A DNA stretch of 64,000 nucleotides from Ganaspis brasiliensis (GCA_037103525.1 JAZKLR010000453.1:744001-808000); one strand, 5' to 3'; counted from the stretch's first letter, positions 47,015 to 59,229 are shown. The notes: a model not told the origin generated them from the sequence alone. Program-made: numbers and translations.

Positions 47015-47087
47015 GTAAAATGTCACTTCTTTGTAAACGTGAATTTATAAATTTAAGAGACCATTATTACAATTTTGTCTTGTACTG

Positions 47088-47146
47088 ATAGCAAAGTGGT
47101 TAACCTCGAGGATTTCCTGATGGTACATCAAGGTTTCGAATGTTCG
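47088..47146 (+). ncRNA. tRNA-like fragment (possible SINE)
   Basis: TAGCAAAGTGGTTAACCTC resembles an A box and GGTTTCGAATG, about 45 bases on, resembles a B box. No complete cloverleaf; a low-confidence SINE remnant. Confidence 0.35.
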
Positions 47147-48398
47147 GAACTTTCACATTTTTTATGTTATTTATTTATGTGATTTGAGTCATAAAATGAA
47201 TTGGTTGCATATTTCAGTGTCTCCATGGAGAAATAGAGGAAAATTGAAACTATAGTTTCATAATTGATCCTATGTGTGTAATAACCGCCTCTGCGCTAGA
47301 AATTGTAGACGGAGTGTAGAGATCCTATAAATTAGGTTCCCGCTCATTCATGTGGTGTTTTCGGCGTAGCGTGTCTAATGTATATATATACATATATATA
47401 TATTATGATCTGGATCACTGAATTTGACTCAAATGAATACTTTTATAATCTAATTTAGCGGGCACGACGAAAACACCTAATATAATAATTAGCCAACAGA
47501 ATGAACAAAAGACGTCACATCGAACCGGTTATTACAATAAGTACCTAAAGGCTGAACCCTTATTAGGTAATTTTAAGTCTTCAACTACAATCATCGATTT
47601 TATAAGAAATAAAAGGATAAAAATCACTAGCACCTAATTTTTTTTTGTAATAAGTGATATATAAACTTTCGCTGCATGAATAGACGATCAATATTTACTA
47701 AACCACTTTTATAATATTTGGTAATTGTCAATTGACTTTACTATATAATAATACATTGAAAAAAATGAAGTTACTCTGCGCGACAAGCAAATTTACCACT
47801 AACAATAAAGAATGAAGTAGCATGGGTCAAAACCACCAATTTTTGACATTTCTAACTATATAACTCTAAAATCAGAGAAAAAGTAAATGGTGTTTCACAG
47901 ATTGATCCTTTGGTTCCATTTTATTCTCAATACACAATTATCGACCTTTTCTATAGATTCTGAACTACAGCCGTTCTATACATGACCCTTTAAATTGGTA
48001 GTTTTACTCCATGTATTGGGGTACACTCGAATGACTAAAATATAATAGTTTCATTCTAAATTATGAATTATTTAATTATTTTAAAACCATATTTGGATCA
48101 AACAGCAAAAACTTTGACCAATAACCCAATGAAAAAATCCACTGACGCGACGCCGTACTATTTTGTTATTAATTTATTAGTTATCATTGCTTATTTAAGA
48201 CAATAAAAAATAAAATTTATATTTTTGGAAAAAACTATTATGTACAATTGTTTCATTAATCGAATAAAATCTTCGTTTTTCAAATTTTATTTTCAGATTT
48301 TTATTAGTTAATTAAATTTGTTTAAACAAATTTTAACACATATGGTTAAAGTTTGCTAGTCCTAAACAATTAAAACTATTTTATGGAACTAAAAATCT

Positions 48399-48466
48399 CA
48401 CGCTGGTTGGGATCAAACCCGAAACCTTTCGGATGATAGTTGCACGCTTAACCCTTTGAAGCATTT
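48399..48466 (-). ncRNA. tRNA-like fragment (possible SINE)
   Basis: Minus strand: GCTTCAAAGGGTTAAGCGTGC (A-box-like), then GGTTTGATCCC (B-box-like) with tRNA-like spacing. It directly adjoins the 120-bp arrays. No confident acceptor stem. Confidence 0.4.
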
Positions 48467-48479
48467 TTCTATTTGAGGA

Positions 48480-49740
48480 AATTAGTAATCAAGTACGCTT
48501 TAGGGGGTTTTTGGTGTCGCTAATTAAGAATCTAAAGTCAGATTTTTAATATTTTCAAAATTCAAAATGGCTGATTCAAAATGTCGGACGAATATTTTGA
48601 AATTCTTTGAAACCGCTTGAAACTTGATACTCGGGGCTTTTTGGAGTCGCTGATTCCGAATCTGAAGTCCGATTTTCAAAATTCCAAATGGCGGATCTAA
48701 TATGGCGGACGAATTTGTGAAATTCCTTGAAATCGCTTGAAATGTGTTACTCAGGGGTTTTTGGGGTCGCTGATTCCGAATCTGAAATCCGATTTTCAAA
48801 ATTAAAAATGGCGTATCTAATACATATGGCGGACAAATTTTTTGAAATTTCTTGAATTCGCTTGAAATTTGTTACTCGGGGGTTTTAGGGTCGCTGATTC
48901 CGAATCTTAAGTATGATTTTCAAAATTCAAAATAGCGAATCCATTATGGCGGACGCAAAATCAAGAATTGATCGGATTCTTTTGAAACTTATTTTCTCGA
49001 GGACTTTCACTACAAGCTTGACACATCCTTGTTATTAGTTTCGGGTAACGTAAAGAGCAAGCAAGAAACAACCATGGAATTTTCATCTCTTATTTTAAGG
49101 TTCTCTGCGACCCAAAAAACCCCCGAGAAACAAGTTTTAAGAGGAAAGATTGATTATTGATTTTGCGTCCGCCATATTAGATCCGCCATTTTGATTCTTT
49201 AAATTATTTCACCAGATACGTTATCAGCGAACACAAGAACCCCCAAGAAACAACAGTTTAAAAAAAGAATCTTAAGTTAGACTTTTAATTTTCCTGACAC
49301 CATATTGGATCCGTAATTTTGAATTTCAAAAATGTTCCACCAGATTCTTTGTCAGAGACCCCAAAAACTTTTAGGTAGCGAGTTTTCAGCGAATTCAAGC
49401 AATTTCCATATTTTCGTCCGCCATATTGGATCCGCCATTTGGAATTTTAAAAATCGGACTTCAGATTCATAATCAGAGACCCTAAAAACCCCCGAATAAT
49501 AAGTTTTAAGCGATTTCAATACATTTTTAGAAATTCGTTCGCCATATTGGATCCGTCATTTTAAATTTTGAAAATCGGATTTTAGCTTCGGAATCAAAGA
49601 CCCCAAAAACCTCCGAGTAGCAAGTTTCAAGCAATTTCAAGGAATTTCAAAAATTCGTCCTCCATATTGGATCCGCCATTTTGAATTTTTGCAAATCAGT
49701 ACGAAAATCGTAATCAGAGAATCCAAAACTATTTTAGGTA
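48480..49740. repeat. Head-to-head arrays of a 120-bp ATGGCGGATCC minisatellite
   Basis: In 48480-48990 four units run forward: TCGCTGATTCCGAA recurs at 48647, 48767 and 48891, with a diverged unit at 48528. In 49080-49740 five or six units run in reverse (GGATCCGCCATTTTG at about 120-bp steps). The whole is a large imperfect palindrome. The same unit is at 38850-39280. The open frame across 48524-48799 is a repeat by-product. Confidence 0.75.
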
Positions 49741-50640
49741 TAATCCTCAGTTTACTATGTATTGTTGTATACTTAGAATTACATTTATTCTAAAAAAAAT
49801 CCCTGTCTTTCAAGTTCATTTGTTTATAACATTTCTCTTGTTAACAATAAACATTTATTTATTGTTTTTTTTTCGGAGAGGGATCTTCTGTAATACATTT
49901 TATTTATTTTCTGTCATTAGAAAAAATTAAATAATGTTTGAAAAATGCAAAAAAGTGTAATGGAAAAGTTGACACTCTAGAGTATCACTATGCTGCAAAG
50001 GGTTAAACCTTGCAGGCATGCTCACTTAGTTGAAAATTTACAAAATCCAATATTTGAATTTTAGGTCAGACCATTTACTTTTTTTAAGAAATATTTTTTG
50101 ATCTGTAGTCAAATTTGCCTAAATAATTAATAAGAAAAATTGTTTGAATAGTATTTATAAAAATTAAACATTCAATTAAAGTTGTACTAATGTTATTTTA
50201 AAGAATTCAGAATTTTTTCACATTTCATTTTTGAGGATTCCCTTTTAAATTATCTAATTTTTTAATCTTTATAAAAATGCAAATTTGATTGATAACATTA
50301 AAGATTAAAAATTATATAAAAAAATGTTATTGAAAAAAATAATTTTGAAAATATTGTAATTTATGAGAATATGTCTTTTTACTTTTTTATGTAATAACAT
50401 ACTAAAACCGCATTTATAAGAATTGAAAATGATATTATAAACAATATTGTTATTGTTAATTTAAAAAAAAATATTTCATATTAAATATTTTTAAGAATAA
50501 GAAATTTAAGTTAAATAATAATAACAGTAGATAATTTTTATTATTATATTAATCAATCAACTTTTTTATTTCTTAAATTATTATTAATTAGCTGTTTTAT
50601 TCAATATTTGTTGTATAGTTGTTAAAAAAAGCAAATTTTT
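49741..50640. other. Goosecoid intron 1, extremely AT-rich, no gene seen
   Basis: A stretch made almost only of A and T, with no repeat units or coding signal recognised. A GCAAAGGGTTAA at 49995 is an inverted match to the tRNA-like sequence at 48450. Confidence 0.4.
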
Positions 50641-50689
50641 TAACTTTTAATATTGGAAGGTTTAGTACACAAAATTGTCTAATTTAATT

Positions 50690-50870
50690 AAAAATAATAT
50701 TTTCGCGCGTATTTTTGTACGTAAAGTGACAAACCTTTTCTGCGATTGGCTGCGACTGCGCATGTGCGTAGTACTTAAAAGACTACATTTGCGTACTGTA
50801 TGCAAAAGTGAACCTATTCATAATCTACGCATGCGCATTCATTCACTTTTAACAATTTAGAGTCTTAAAA
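50690..50870. promoter_or_regulatory. CpG-containing block with NRF1-like palindromes in intron 1
   Basis: Contains TGCGCATGTGCG (about 50757) and ACGCATGCGCA (about 50827), both close to the NRF1/Ewg site YGCGCAYGCGC, about 70 bases apart and in roughly inverted layout. It could be a promoter or an inverted-repeat element. Confidence 0.3.
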
Positions 50871-51197
50871 CTTTTTGTCATATCGTTTACTATTAGAAAT
50901 AAAGTGCTGCTATCATTCTGTTAATTATGAAAGTAGTTCGGTTTTATTTGTTTTTTAAACGTACCGGATATAACCTAAAATTATATTTGTTGACAGGTTG
51001 ATAGGTTACTCACTGTCATCACTATTTTCGTATTCGCTCGCGAATCAAATAAAACTTAAATTCGGTTAATAAATTAATATTACAAGGTTTAGGTTAAGTT
51101 AAAATCAACAGTAAATCGTAAGTGTCGCGTCAGGAGTTTGTTTCATCTGTACAAGACGAGGTGACGCGCAGCGTAAAGTGTGATGTTTTACGGAGTG

Positions 51198-51597
51198 TCT
51201 ATTCGTACAGAAAATCTCGACCAATCAGAAATTTGTAATGCAATTCTCGACCAATCAGAAAATTGCTTCAATAAGTATGAATAGCTCGTACTATGTGATC
51301 TGGCTATTCGTACAGAAAATCTGTACTAATAGCCAAACCTCAATGGAGCAGATATTCATACAGAAAATTGCCAAAATCATTCTTTTTGTGAAAATTAATG
51401 TTACACGGATATCTTTTGGTTAAAAGACCACTTTTTGTGATACAAGAACCCCCCCTTAGCATTTCAAACATTTTATTATGATTTTTCACAACCAAAACAA
51501 AAGGTATTACGCTCCCAAAGACAGTGTTTCAATTTTCTGTACGAATAGCCGTTCCACCTTGGTCTGGCTATTCGTACAGAAAATCTGTACGAATAGT
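51198..51597. repeat. Repeat with CTATTCGTACAGAAAATCTG palindromes
   Basis: GGCTATTCGTACAGAAAATC and its inverse occur at about 51199, 51303, 51535 and 51566; two of these are complete palindromes of about 32 bp. Probably one or two nested MITEs with this motif at each end. Confidence 0.5.
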
Positions 51598-51599
51598 CA

Positions 51600-53600
51600 C
51601 GGCCGATGTTTTAATGCTTTTGATATATAAAGTACTATGTGCACCTCGGAGGCAAGCTGTTTTGCATCCTTGGTACACAATGTACTATTAATATTATTAA
51701 ATTATTAATTTTATTAATATTAATATTTAAAAAAGCCCCCATTTTCTAAAATCACGTGATTTATGGGTCACATGATCGTTTAAATAACCTAAAACATTGT
51801 TGCGTTGACAGTTTTATTATTTGTTGATGTTATATTGCCGTTTCGTTTCTCGTTGTCGTTACAATGCTAGTCATTAGATTAAGGTGTTAAACTTTTGTAA
51901 ACAAAATCTTATTTATTAAAATACAAAATTATCATTGTTCCCGGTAAGATGCGTTGAATATAGAGAACAATTGAAATTTCTATGTTTTAACCTGAAGGTG
52001 CAGAATATTGTATTCTTTTGAATAAGCGAATTTTCCATTTTAAAAAAACACTAACTGGGAATAGAATTTCTAAAACATTAATTCCTTTCAATACGTATTT
52101 CAACTTTTTAATTCTCTGCTGATATACGTGTTTCCAACTTTTTAATTCTCTTTAATTAGTGTTTCTAAATTTCACGGAAGCGAGCATATATAATTTTAGT
52201 CTCAATTTTAGTTTAACCAAATTTATAATTCATACATGAAACATACAAAGCAGTAGCATGTTACGAAATATACTATATTTTAATTCTTTATAGAGAAATA
52301 GATATTCGGAAAACTCAATTGACTTTTTGGTTTAGAGTCTTATATAGAAAATCAGAAACGTGAATATGCTCCTAAATGTAATGATTTGACAATCACAGAT
52401 TAAATAATAGATAGCTGACGTTATTATGTGTTCAAGTTTTAAAATATAACATGAAAGTTAAAGAATGTCGTGTATTTTTAATCGATTTTTCCGAATTTAC
52501 TTTAAATTTCTTATGAAATCATCTGATTATTTTACTACCTTAAGGTTCTAAAATTTATTAATTATAATTAAATTCGCGAATAATAAATTTTCAAATTGGA
52601 TTGAAAATTTACTCCATAAAAATGAAATCTCACTCCGATTTGGGAGTGGCTCAATTTTCACTCTTCGTGGAGTAAAAACTTACACCAAAAAGCTTAGAAA
52701 GATATTGTAGGCTAGAATATTTCTAAATATTCTTGCGGAAATTCTGTGGAATCGTTTTACGAGGGAATGTTCCTATATAAGAAACCCATTTTTGCAGAGC
52801 TTCTTTCCTTGAACCGTCTGACTTTTTTATAAAATTTTGTATAAATATTAAAACAGAAATTACTAAATGAAAATTCTTGAAAATCCCACACAAATTGAAA
52901 TCAGAAGAATATAAGTTAAGAATGCGTCATAGCAAAAACCAATGTTCATACAAATACCAAATGAAATTTCAAGACATAACTTAAGTTGCATATATCGTCG
53001 CTTGAATGAAATTCAGTATGACAATTCAGAGTAGTGCTAAAAACTATTATATTTCAGTAATCATTTGAAACACGAGCCATTTCAGAAGTCACATTTTTTC
53101 CTTCACTTAGGTTAAAAAAAGACAAACATTTTTTAACGACTGTAACTATTTTTTAAAATTTAATTTTAATATTCAATAACTAACTTAAGAGTATGCATGA
53201 GTTATCATTTTTAAAATTATTTTGTTATATTTTTTTCAACCTAAAATAAAGGAAAAATCTTTTATATTCACGAAATGGCACGTTCTTTATAGTTGCTAAC
53301 TAATAGAATGATATGCTTTTCATTGCTATTCTGAATTGGCATTTAGTTCTCCACCTAAGCGACGCGACCATATAAGTGTTTCACTATAGCTTAATGCTAC
53401 ATATCTTTTTAAAATTCTTTCCTCTTTTATTATCTCATGTGCTTCAAACAATTGTATTGTGAAAGAAGAAGTTTCAATATTCAGTTGGTTCTATATTTTT
53501 TAGAGATAAAACGGGATGAAATTGTTTTTATTTCTAATTGTCGTAAAGGATTTAAAAAGTGTACGATTTTTGTTTGGAATTAAAAAGAATATAAATGTAT
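51600..53600. other. Goosecoid intron 1, no gene seen
   Basis: AT-rich. A small hairpin at about 52605-52690 (GAAAATTTACTCCATAAA / GTGGAGTAAAAACTT) may be a decayed element. No coding signal. Confidence 0.35.
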
Positions 53601-53605
53601 CCAAA

Positions 53606-53870
53606 TGAATTGTTGGATTTACAAATCGGATTGTTAATATATTAGAACTGCCAAATCTGATTTGTTGCTGTATAGCAAAGTTTTTGTCATCTTAGCAACT
53701 TGGGATTGTTGTAGTAACAATCAGTTTTGTTGGCTAACAAAATTTTTGTTACTATACAACAATCACAAATTGTTAAGATGATAAAAACTTTGCAACAATA
53801 ACAAATCGGATTTGTCAGTTCTATATTTACAGTCCGACTTGTAAATCCAACAACTCATTTTTCTCAGAGT
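53606..53870. mobile_element. Palindromic MITE with TTGTTGGATTTACAAATCGG arms
   Basis: AATTGTTGGATTTACAAATC pairs with the reverse complement near 53845. The inner arms AACTGCCAAATC/CAGTTCTA and TAACAATC also pair. The right end CATTTTTCTCAGAGTA is a damaged CACTG-type terminus. Confidence 0.55.
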
Positions 53871-54263
53871 ACTTTCCGGTTGGATATGTCAATAGATTTT
53901 TCGGTGTGCGGTTCATTTACTTACAATGGCATATTTTGTGACGAAACATGAAGAAAGGACCTAAGAAGGAAAAAGTTTTAGGTTATGTTCGTGATTTGTG
54001 GAATTAAAATACACAAAGAGAATCAACTCTCTATATCGCAATCGCATATGTCAAGTCTTCATTCAATCCAAAATATTCAATAAAAACTGATTTTGATATT
54101 AAATAATGAAAAAGTAACTTTTAATCAAGGTAAAACTATCACTGAATATAACCTAAAATTTTTTCCTTCTTAGGTCCCTTATTGTTTTTTCATATCAAAT
54201 CACGTTTGTATTTGAAATTATTCTGCCCTATATCAGCGGATGAACTGCGGTATCCAACGCATT

Positions 54264-54425
54264 CACTGCAAAAACTGCTGTCTTCTAAGTGTCTTATTTT
54301 AAGACATTTTGATGTCGTTTTTGTATCTAAGACGCAAAAAATGTCTCATTTTAAGACACATATTGCGTCTTAGACACCAAAATGTCTTAAAATAAGACAC
54401 TTAGAAGACAGCAGTTTTTGCAGTT
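54264..54425. mobile_element. CACTG-type TGTCTTA hairpin MITE (162 bp), TT duplicated
   Basis: CACTGCAAAAACTGCTGTC ... GACAGCAGTTTTTGCAGT, last base G changed to T. TT on both sides. It lies about 240 bases beyond the goosecoid exon 1 donor. Confidence 0.75.
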
Positions 54426-54661
54426 TTGTCATTTAGGTTGATTTGTATATGTTTATACTACTGGAATTGCGACCTAAGCGACAATATTGGTTACCGCAGT
54501 TCTTTCGTTGTATGGCAGTGTTGTCGTATGTAGTATTATTTTTCATTCGTATATATTTATTAAATTTACGACAAGAATTGATGTATGCATGTATACCATA
54601 AATACACAAAAAAAATAATTGGTTTTTAAGAAAGAAGTTTGTCACGTTTCATCGAACTTAC

Positions 54662-55175
54662 CAAGAAAGTCAGCAGGCATAAAGGCCAAATGATGAAGTT
54701 GTTGTTGAAGAGGATGCATTGTTGGTGTCCTGTTGGGCGAACCAACAACATCTGTTCCTTGAATAATTGAGAGATTTGTCGTATTGGTAGGTGTGACGTT
54801 ATCTACTGGTCTTGGTGCCAAAATACTATCAATTGTAAATAAGGATGTAGGTGTATTCATATTTGCCGAAGAGCTCGGCCTTGATAGTTCTCTTGGCCTA
54901 AACCTTGCCTGCTCTGTGCTAATAGGGCTATCTCTGCTCCTTGAAAAATTTCTTTCGTGTACTTGAAACTCGTGATTTCTCGACGATCTATGAGAATTCG
55001 AATGAGAATCCATTGCAATTTTTAACTTGTGTTCGAAAGATTCAGGAGAATAATTGTATAAATATCGATGATTATAACCAGAAATACCAGGACCATCGTG
55101 CATCAAGGGACTTGAGGGTTCGGTCATTGGAGAACGTGACCTTGGGGAATCACTCACATAAGCACTTTCCACCAT
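54662..55175 (-). CDS. Gsc: Goosecoid exon 1 (start codon, engrailed-homology repressor motif)
   Basis: Reads from ATG at 55175 down to the donor CTTG|GTAAGT (intron starts at 54661): 171 codons plus one base. The protein starts MVESAYVSD. A Ser/Pro/Arg-rich stretch leads to SLFTIDSILAPRP (residues 111-123), the Goosecoid engrailed-homology motif. In known Gsc proteins this motif recruits Groucho/TLE and gives transcriptional repression. A second in-frame ATG at 55244 would add 23 residues rich in Phe, Lys and Asn; I prefer 55175 because the sequence beyond it looks like untranslated AT-rich leader. The last base G joins CT of exon 2 as Ala. The transcription start site was not identified. 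Confidence 0.93.
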
Positions 55176-55840
55176 GTTACAGTTTTTATCACAAAATTTA
55201 AAAGAAAAATTTATAAATTTCTTTAAAAACCAAAAATAATACACAACTAAAATGTTTGTTTTAAAAGTTTTTTAAAAACCTTGAATGTAGATATTCGTAG
55301 AAAGCGAAGCATTTGATGGATATTTAGTTGCAATTCTGATAAGTTTGTAAATCAATTTTTAAAATTGCAGTGGGAAAAGATTTTTCTTTTAATGTGCAAG
55401 ACATGTTGACACATATTTCATATACTTCTGTTTCTTATAATATAATATTACTGCCTTTGTTTCAGTATTTTCTTAATGCTTGAGAAATTGTACTCAAGTT
55501 AATGAAAATATAAATAATCTCATTATTGATAATTAAGGCTCTACCTAGCTCATTTTCTGACAATTCGATACGAATTGAATGTAGATGATTTGTGTCATTT
55601 AAATTTGTTTTAAAAATAGTCTTTCCAACTATTCCACTTCTAAAAATGACGCACAATCCCGCACTGTTGATCACACACTTTCAAATATTAAAAAATACAA
55701 ATACAAAATGAGGATGAACAGCGAAAGTAGAATGAAAAGACAAACACTTTCTCAGTTATAAATGAAGCACAATTTAGGGATAATTTTATTTGAAAATAAA
55801 ACTACAAGTAAAGGAAACTGAATTGTTTCATTAAGTATCC
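55176..55840 (-). other. Goosecoid upstream/leader region
   Basis: Sequence immediately 5' of the start codon on the minus strand. AT-rich, without recognisable repeats. It probably contains the 5' UTR and the promoter, but no TATA/Inr arrangement could be singled out. Confidence 0.35.
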
Positions 55841-56370
55841 CTGATAAGCTGTAGTCCGATTCCTTCACTGAGTGACCGAAGGGTGCGATCCTGGCCTAGC
55901 GAAACATAGAGGATTGAGCTGATCCATAGAACCGTGTGTAACCGTAGAAAGCTGCCCCAGTCGCGGTAGATCTACTGGTTGAGAGGCGTGACTAAATACA
56001 GAATGCTCCACCCAATTCCATTTAGAGTTTCCTTTCCCCTACTTGCTCCTGGAATCTGAGAGAGCAGGACCATCCCTGTCATCCCCTAAAAAGAGCGATC
56101 GACATCAATTTCGCAGTGACAGAAGCCAGGGCAGTAGTGGGGATATTGTTGATACCCACTGTAGGGGATACAGAAGGCGGATCTCATTCTCTACGCACAA
56201 TGAGCTATTTTGCGAGGGATGGAGGATTTGTCGGGTTCGAGGGTTGGAAGACATATTTAACGCGCATAACTGGCAAGGTACGGGTGCGTATTAGAGATTT
56301 TCCTTCACCCGCACCCGTGTCTTCCACAAAGCATACGAGACTAACTTCCTATATAGGAACCCTCTATGTC
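55840..56370. other. Low-repeat, higher-GC block upstream of goosecoid
   Basis: Strong contrast with the AT-rich flanks. Includes GCTGCCCCAGTCGCGGTAG and CTTCACCCGCACCCGTGTC. Overlapping short open frames of 56043-56406 show no family signature. It could be a promoter or enhancer island, an exon of a noncoding RNA, or a fragment of an unknown retroelement. Confidence 0.3.
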
Positions 56371-57140
56371 TCTGCTGCTTATATCAAATATACTTCATTA
56401 TCATAAATACACATATACTCACTTGTCTGTATATTATAACAAGCACGAATCCTGTATATGTGAGAGTATACTATGCTTTTATCGCTTCAATTTAAGAGAT
56501 AACTCTACTGTAATACCTATAATGACTTCGAACGACTTTTTTAAATTAATTTTCTACTCTTTTGAGGTAAAAATAAATTGATTATACACAATCAGCCTGC
56601 GCAGTATACTTTATATTGTATACTTGTAAGAATATCATTTTCTATCAATTTTCTATGAAAAAAAATGTATATCACATTTTATGTGAAATATTTTGTCAAG
56701 TGTGATAATGCGTGAAACGCTCCAATAATCTCTTCTTAAATAAAGCGAATTGTACGCGGGATAATTGTGGTAAAAAATAATGTTGAATTCAGTCATACTA
56801 TTTGGGTGAAGGAACCAATCAACAATTACCGAGTCGGCACCAAATGTCGAATCGCGTTGACTACTTTGGATAAAAATTGAATTAGATTATTAATTTAAAA
56901 ATTAAAATATACGTAATAATATTTCAATATCAATGAATAATAATTTATGTGCACTTATAAAATTGTTTTCTGATATGATTGAAGACCATTTTTCTACAAT
57001 TAAATGTTTTAAAATGTATTATACCAATGATTTCGGCTGATGGTACGTTACATTTTACATGTACATATAATATTAATTTCCACATTAATCTTTTATTTAA
57101 ATGTATATTTTTTTTACAAGAAAATCTTATCCATAATTAT
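56371..57140. other. Upstream AT-rich DNA, no gene seen
   Basis: No repeats or coding signal were recognised. Confidence 0.35.
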
Positions 57141-57149
57141 TTCTTACGC

Positions 57150-57532
57150 ATTTTTCTTCGCTGAATCCGAATCCAAAGTCAGACTACACAGATTGACTAA
57201 AATTTGTTAGATAATCTCAAAGCAATATTGCTCAAAAACCCGAAAAAAAATTTTTTTGTCTGAGACAATATGCTTGTGTATTCTTACGTTTTTTCTCTCC
57301 GCTAAATCCGTATCCAAAGTCAAATGACCAGATTATATCTAAAATTTTTTAGATAATCTCAAAGAAGCGATTTTTTCGTGTTTTTCAGCAATTTTTTAAG
57401 ATTATCTAAAAAAATTTAGTCAATCTGGTTATTCTGACTTCGGATTCGGATTTAGCGATGAAAAATAAGTACAGGAATACACTAGTGTATTAGTGTCTCA
57501 AACAAATTTTTGTTTTGTGGGACTGTGTTATT
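57150..57532. repeat. CTGAATCCGAATCCAAAGTC repeat family, most complete copy
   Basis: Two forward units (CGCTGAATCCGAATCCAAAG, CGCTAAATCCGTATCCAAAG) face one inverted unit (CTGACTTCGGATTCGGATTT), ending GTGGGACTGTGT. See also 15183-15670. Confidence 0.6.
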
Positions 57533-57559
57533 ATTGTTTACTCAAATAAACAGTTGATA

Positions 57560-57888
57560 CTCTCTAAATCTGAAATTGTTAAAAACTACCAATTTAACGC
57601 AGTGAAAACTCGTTTACTATTTCAAATAATAATTTTTATACTTTAGTAAAAAACTACAAATTTAATTAGTCAAAGTAATTTTAGGTTATGTTAAACTACT
57701 AAAATAATTAGTAGATATCTATTTACTAATTACATTAGTTATTTTTTATTATTTAATTAGTTTAATTTAACTGCTGAATTAGTAGTTTTTTACTATTAAT
57801 TAGTTATTTTTTACAAATTGAAAAAGAGAAAACTCGTACACGATTTTATCCACAAGTGGTAGTTTTCAACTAATTCAGATTTAGAGAG
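57560..57888. mobile_element. MITE with CTCTCTAAATCTGAA ends, TA target
   Basis: CTCTCTAAATCTGAAATTG ... AATTCAGATTTAGAGAG; TA both sides (57558-57559, 57889-57890). The interior is rich in paired TAGTAGTTTTT-like arms. Related ends at 59230 and 63918. Confidence 0.7.
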
Positions 57889-58278
57889 TATGCATGTAAA
57901 TAGTTTTATTTATGAGTCATTAATTAAATTATAATGCTCGGTGTCACTGTTTTCTTGACATTCGTTCCTTCACCATACACGGAAAAAAATGGTTCTGTAT
58001 GGAGTCCACAAATCCAATTTGTGGATAACACAAATACATACAATTGTGTCAGTCATAAACTGAGAAAATATATCCGCCCGGTATTCTGCCTGGAAATCTT
58101 CTCGGAAATCCGTGTGGTTTTTTAGAACCTTACGCCCAGAAATTTGTCCGGACTTCCGCCCGGAATTTTAAATCTTTTTATTTTTAAAGAAATTAAAAAA
58201 TTGACATCGAAATTGGATTTTCACTCACTATCTTCCACAAGTTTAAAGAGGTATTATCTAACTTATTTGAAGTCTATA

Positions 58279-58514
58279 CTCTAAGAAAAAATTTTCGTAA
58301 AAATTCCTGTGCTGTTCACTATAAAAGCGTCATAATTGACAGTTTCCGAAATTTTACCGTGCTGTGTTACAATTTTTACCGAATTTCCCACAACTTTTAC
58401 TAGAAAATCCGATAAAAATTGTAACACAGCACGGTAAAATTTCGGAGACTATCAATTATGACTCTTTTATATAGTGACCAGCACAGGAATTTTTACCGAA
58501 ATTTTTTCTCAGTG
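58279..58514. mobile_element. CACTG-type MITE (236 bp), TA duplicated
   Basis: CTCTAAGAAAAAATTTTCG ... AAATTTTTTCTCAGTG, TA on both sides (58277-58278, 58515-58516). Long arms through GTGCTGTTCACTATAAAAGC. A truncated relative is at 15000-15182. Confidence 0.7.
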
Positions 58515-58567
58515 TAGGAATACCAGAAAATCCGCCAGGAAATTCGTTTGGATATCCGGGTGATTAC

Positions 58568-58772
58568 TCACTGAGAAAAATGAATTAGATACTATATGGT
58601 TAGCTAATTTTTAGCTGTGGTAGCTAATATTTAGCTGTTTCAGCAAACAAAATTAGCTGTTAAAGATAATTAATAGTTGTGTTAACTAAAAAAGTAGCTA
58701 TCCATATAATAACAATAAAAATTAGCTAAGGTAGCTAAGTCTTAACTCTGGCTGCTAATTTTTTTCTCCGTG
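58568..58772. mobile_element. CACTG-type MITE with GCTA hairpin (205 bp), CT duplicated
   Basis: CACTGAGAAAAATGAATTAG ... CTAATTTTTTTCTCCGTG. CT on both sides (58566-58567, 58773-58774). Same family as 20922-21356. Confidence 0.7.
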
Positions 58773-59229
58773 CTTTCCGGTTATGGAAGGTTTCAAATAT
58801 ACACGTATTTCCGAGTGGATTTCCAGAAAGAAACTCGGGCGGATATTTTCTCGCGAAAACATCAGTTTTAATCATTAAAAAAATTTTTAAAAATTATTCT
58901 AATTGTCTGTTGTGAGATTAAATTATATAATAAACGTAATTTCAAGATTTCCAGTCAATAAATTGTTCAAAATTAAATTAAGAAAAATTTTAAAAACTAA
59001 ACTATGAGGAGGAATTAAAAAGCATTAAAATAATTTACATTATATTTCTTATGAATTTTGCTTTAGAAACTTTAGTACTTATTATTACAAGCCTTCTTAC
59101 CGGGCGGGTATTGAATATTCTATAATTATATACACTAATGCAATTTATAAAGAACAAAAATTAAGTCACAAGATAAGGAAAACATTTAAAATATTTTTGA
59201 AGATTTTTTTTCTTTTAATAAATAAATAA

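Larger units (their letters stand above)
58060..58854. mobile_element. Outer element with GAGAAAATATATCCGCCCGG ends, two nested MITEs
   Basis: Left CTGAGAAAATATATCCGCCC and right CTCGGGCGGATATTTTCTC. The interior repeats short CCGCCCGGAA/GGAAATC motifs. Interrupted by 58279-58514 and 58568-58772. Exact ends and duplication are uncertain. Confidence 0.55.

Noticed and set aside
46621..47026. Open frames with repeated LKRKGSELRFRL-type peptide
   Set aside because: Produced by the repeated CGAAACGAAAAGG boxes in the hAT MITE, on both strands.
48399..48466. Functional tRNA gene
   Set aside because: A and B boxes are present but no convincing acceptor and anticodon stems could be formed; listed as a tRNA-like fragment instead.
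54433..54645. 70-aa minus-strand frame just beyond goosecoid exon 1
   Set aside because: Lies in the intron after the exon 1 donor; AT-driven composition, no motif.
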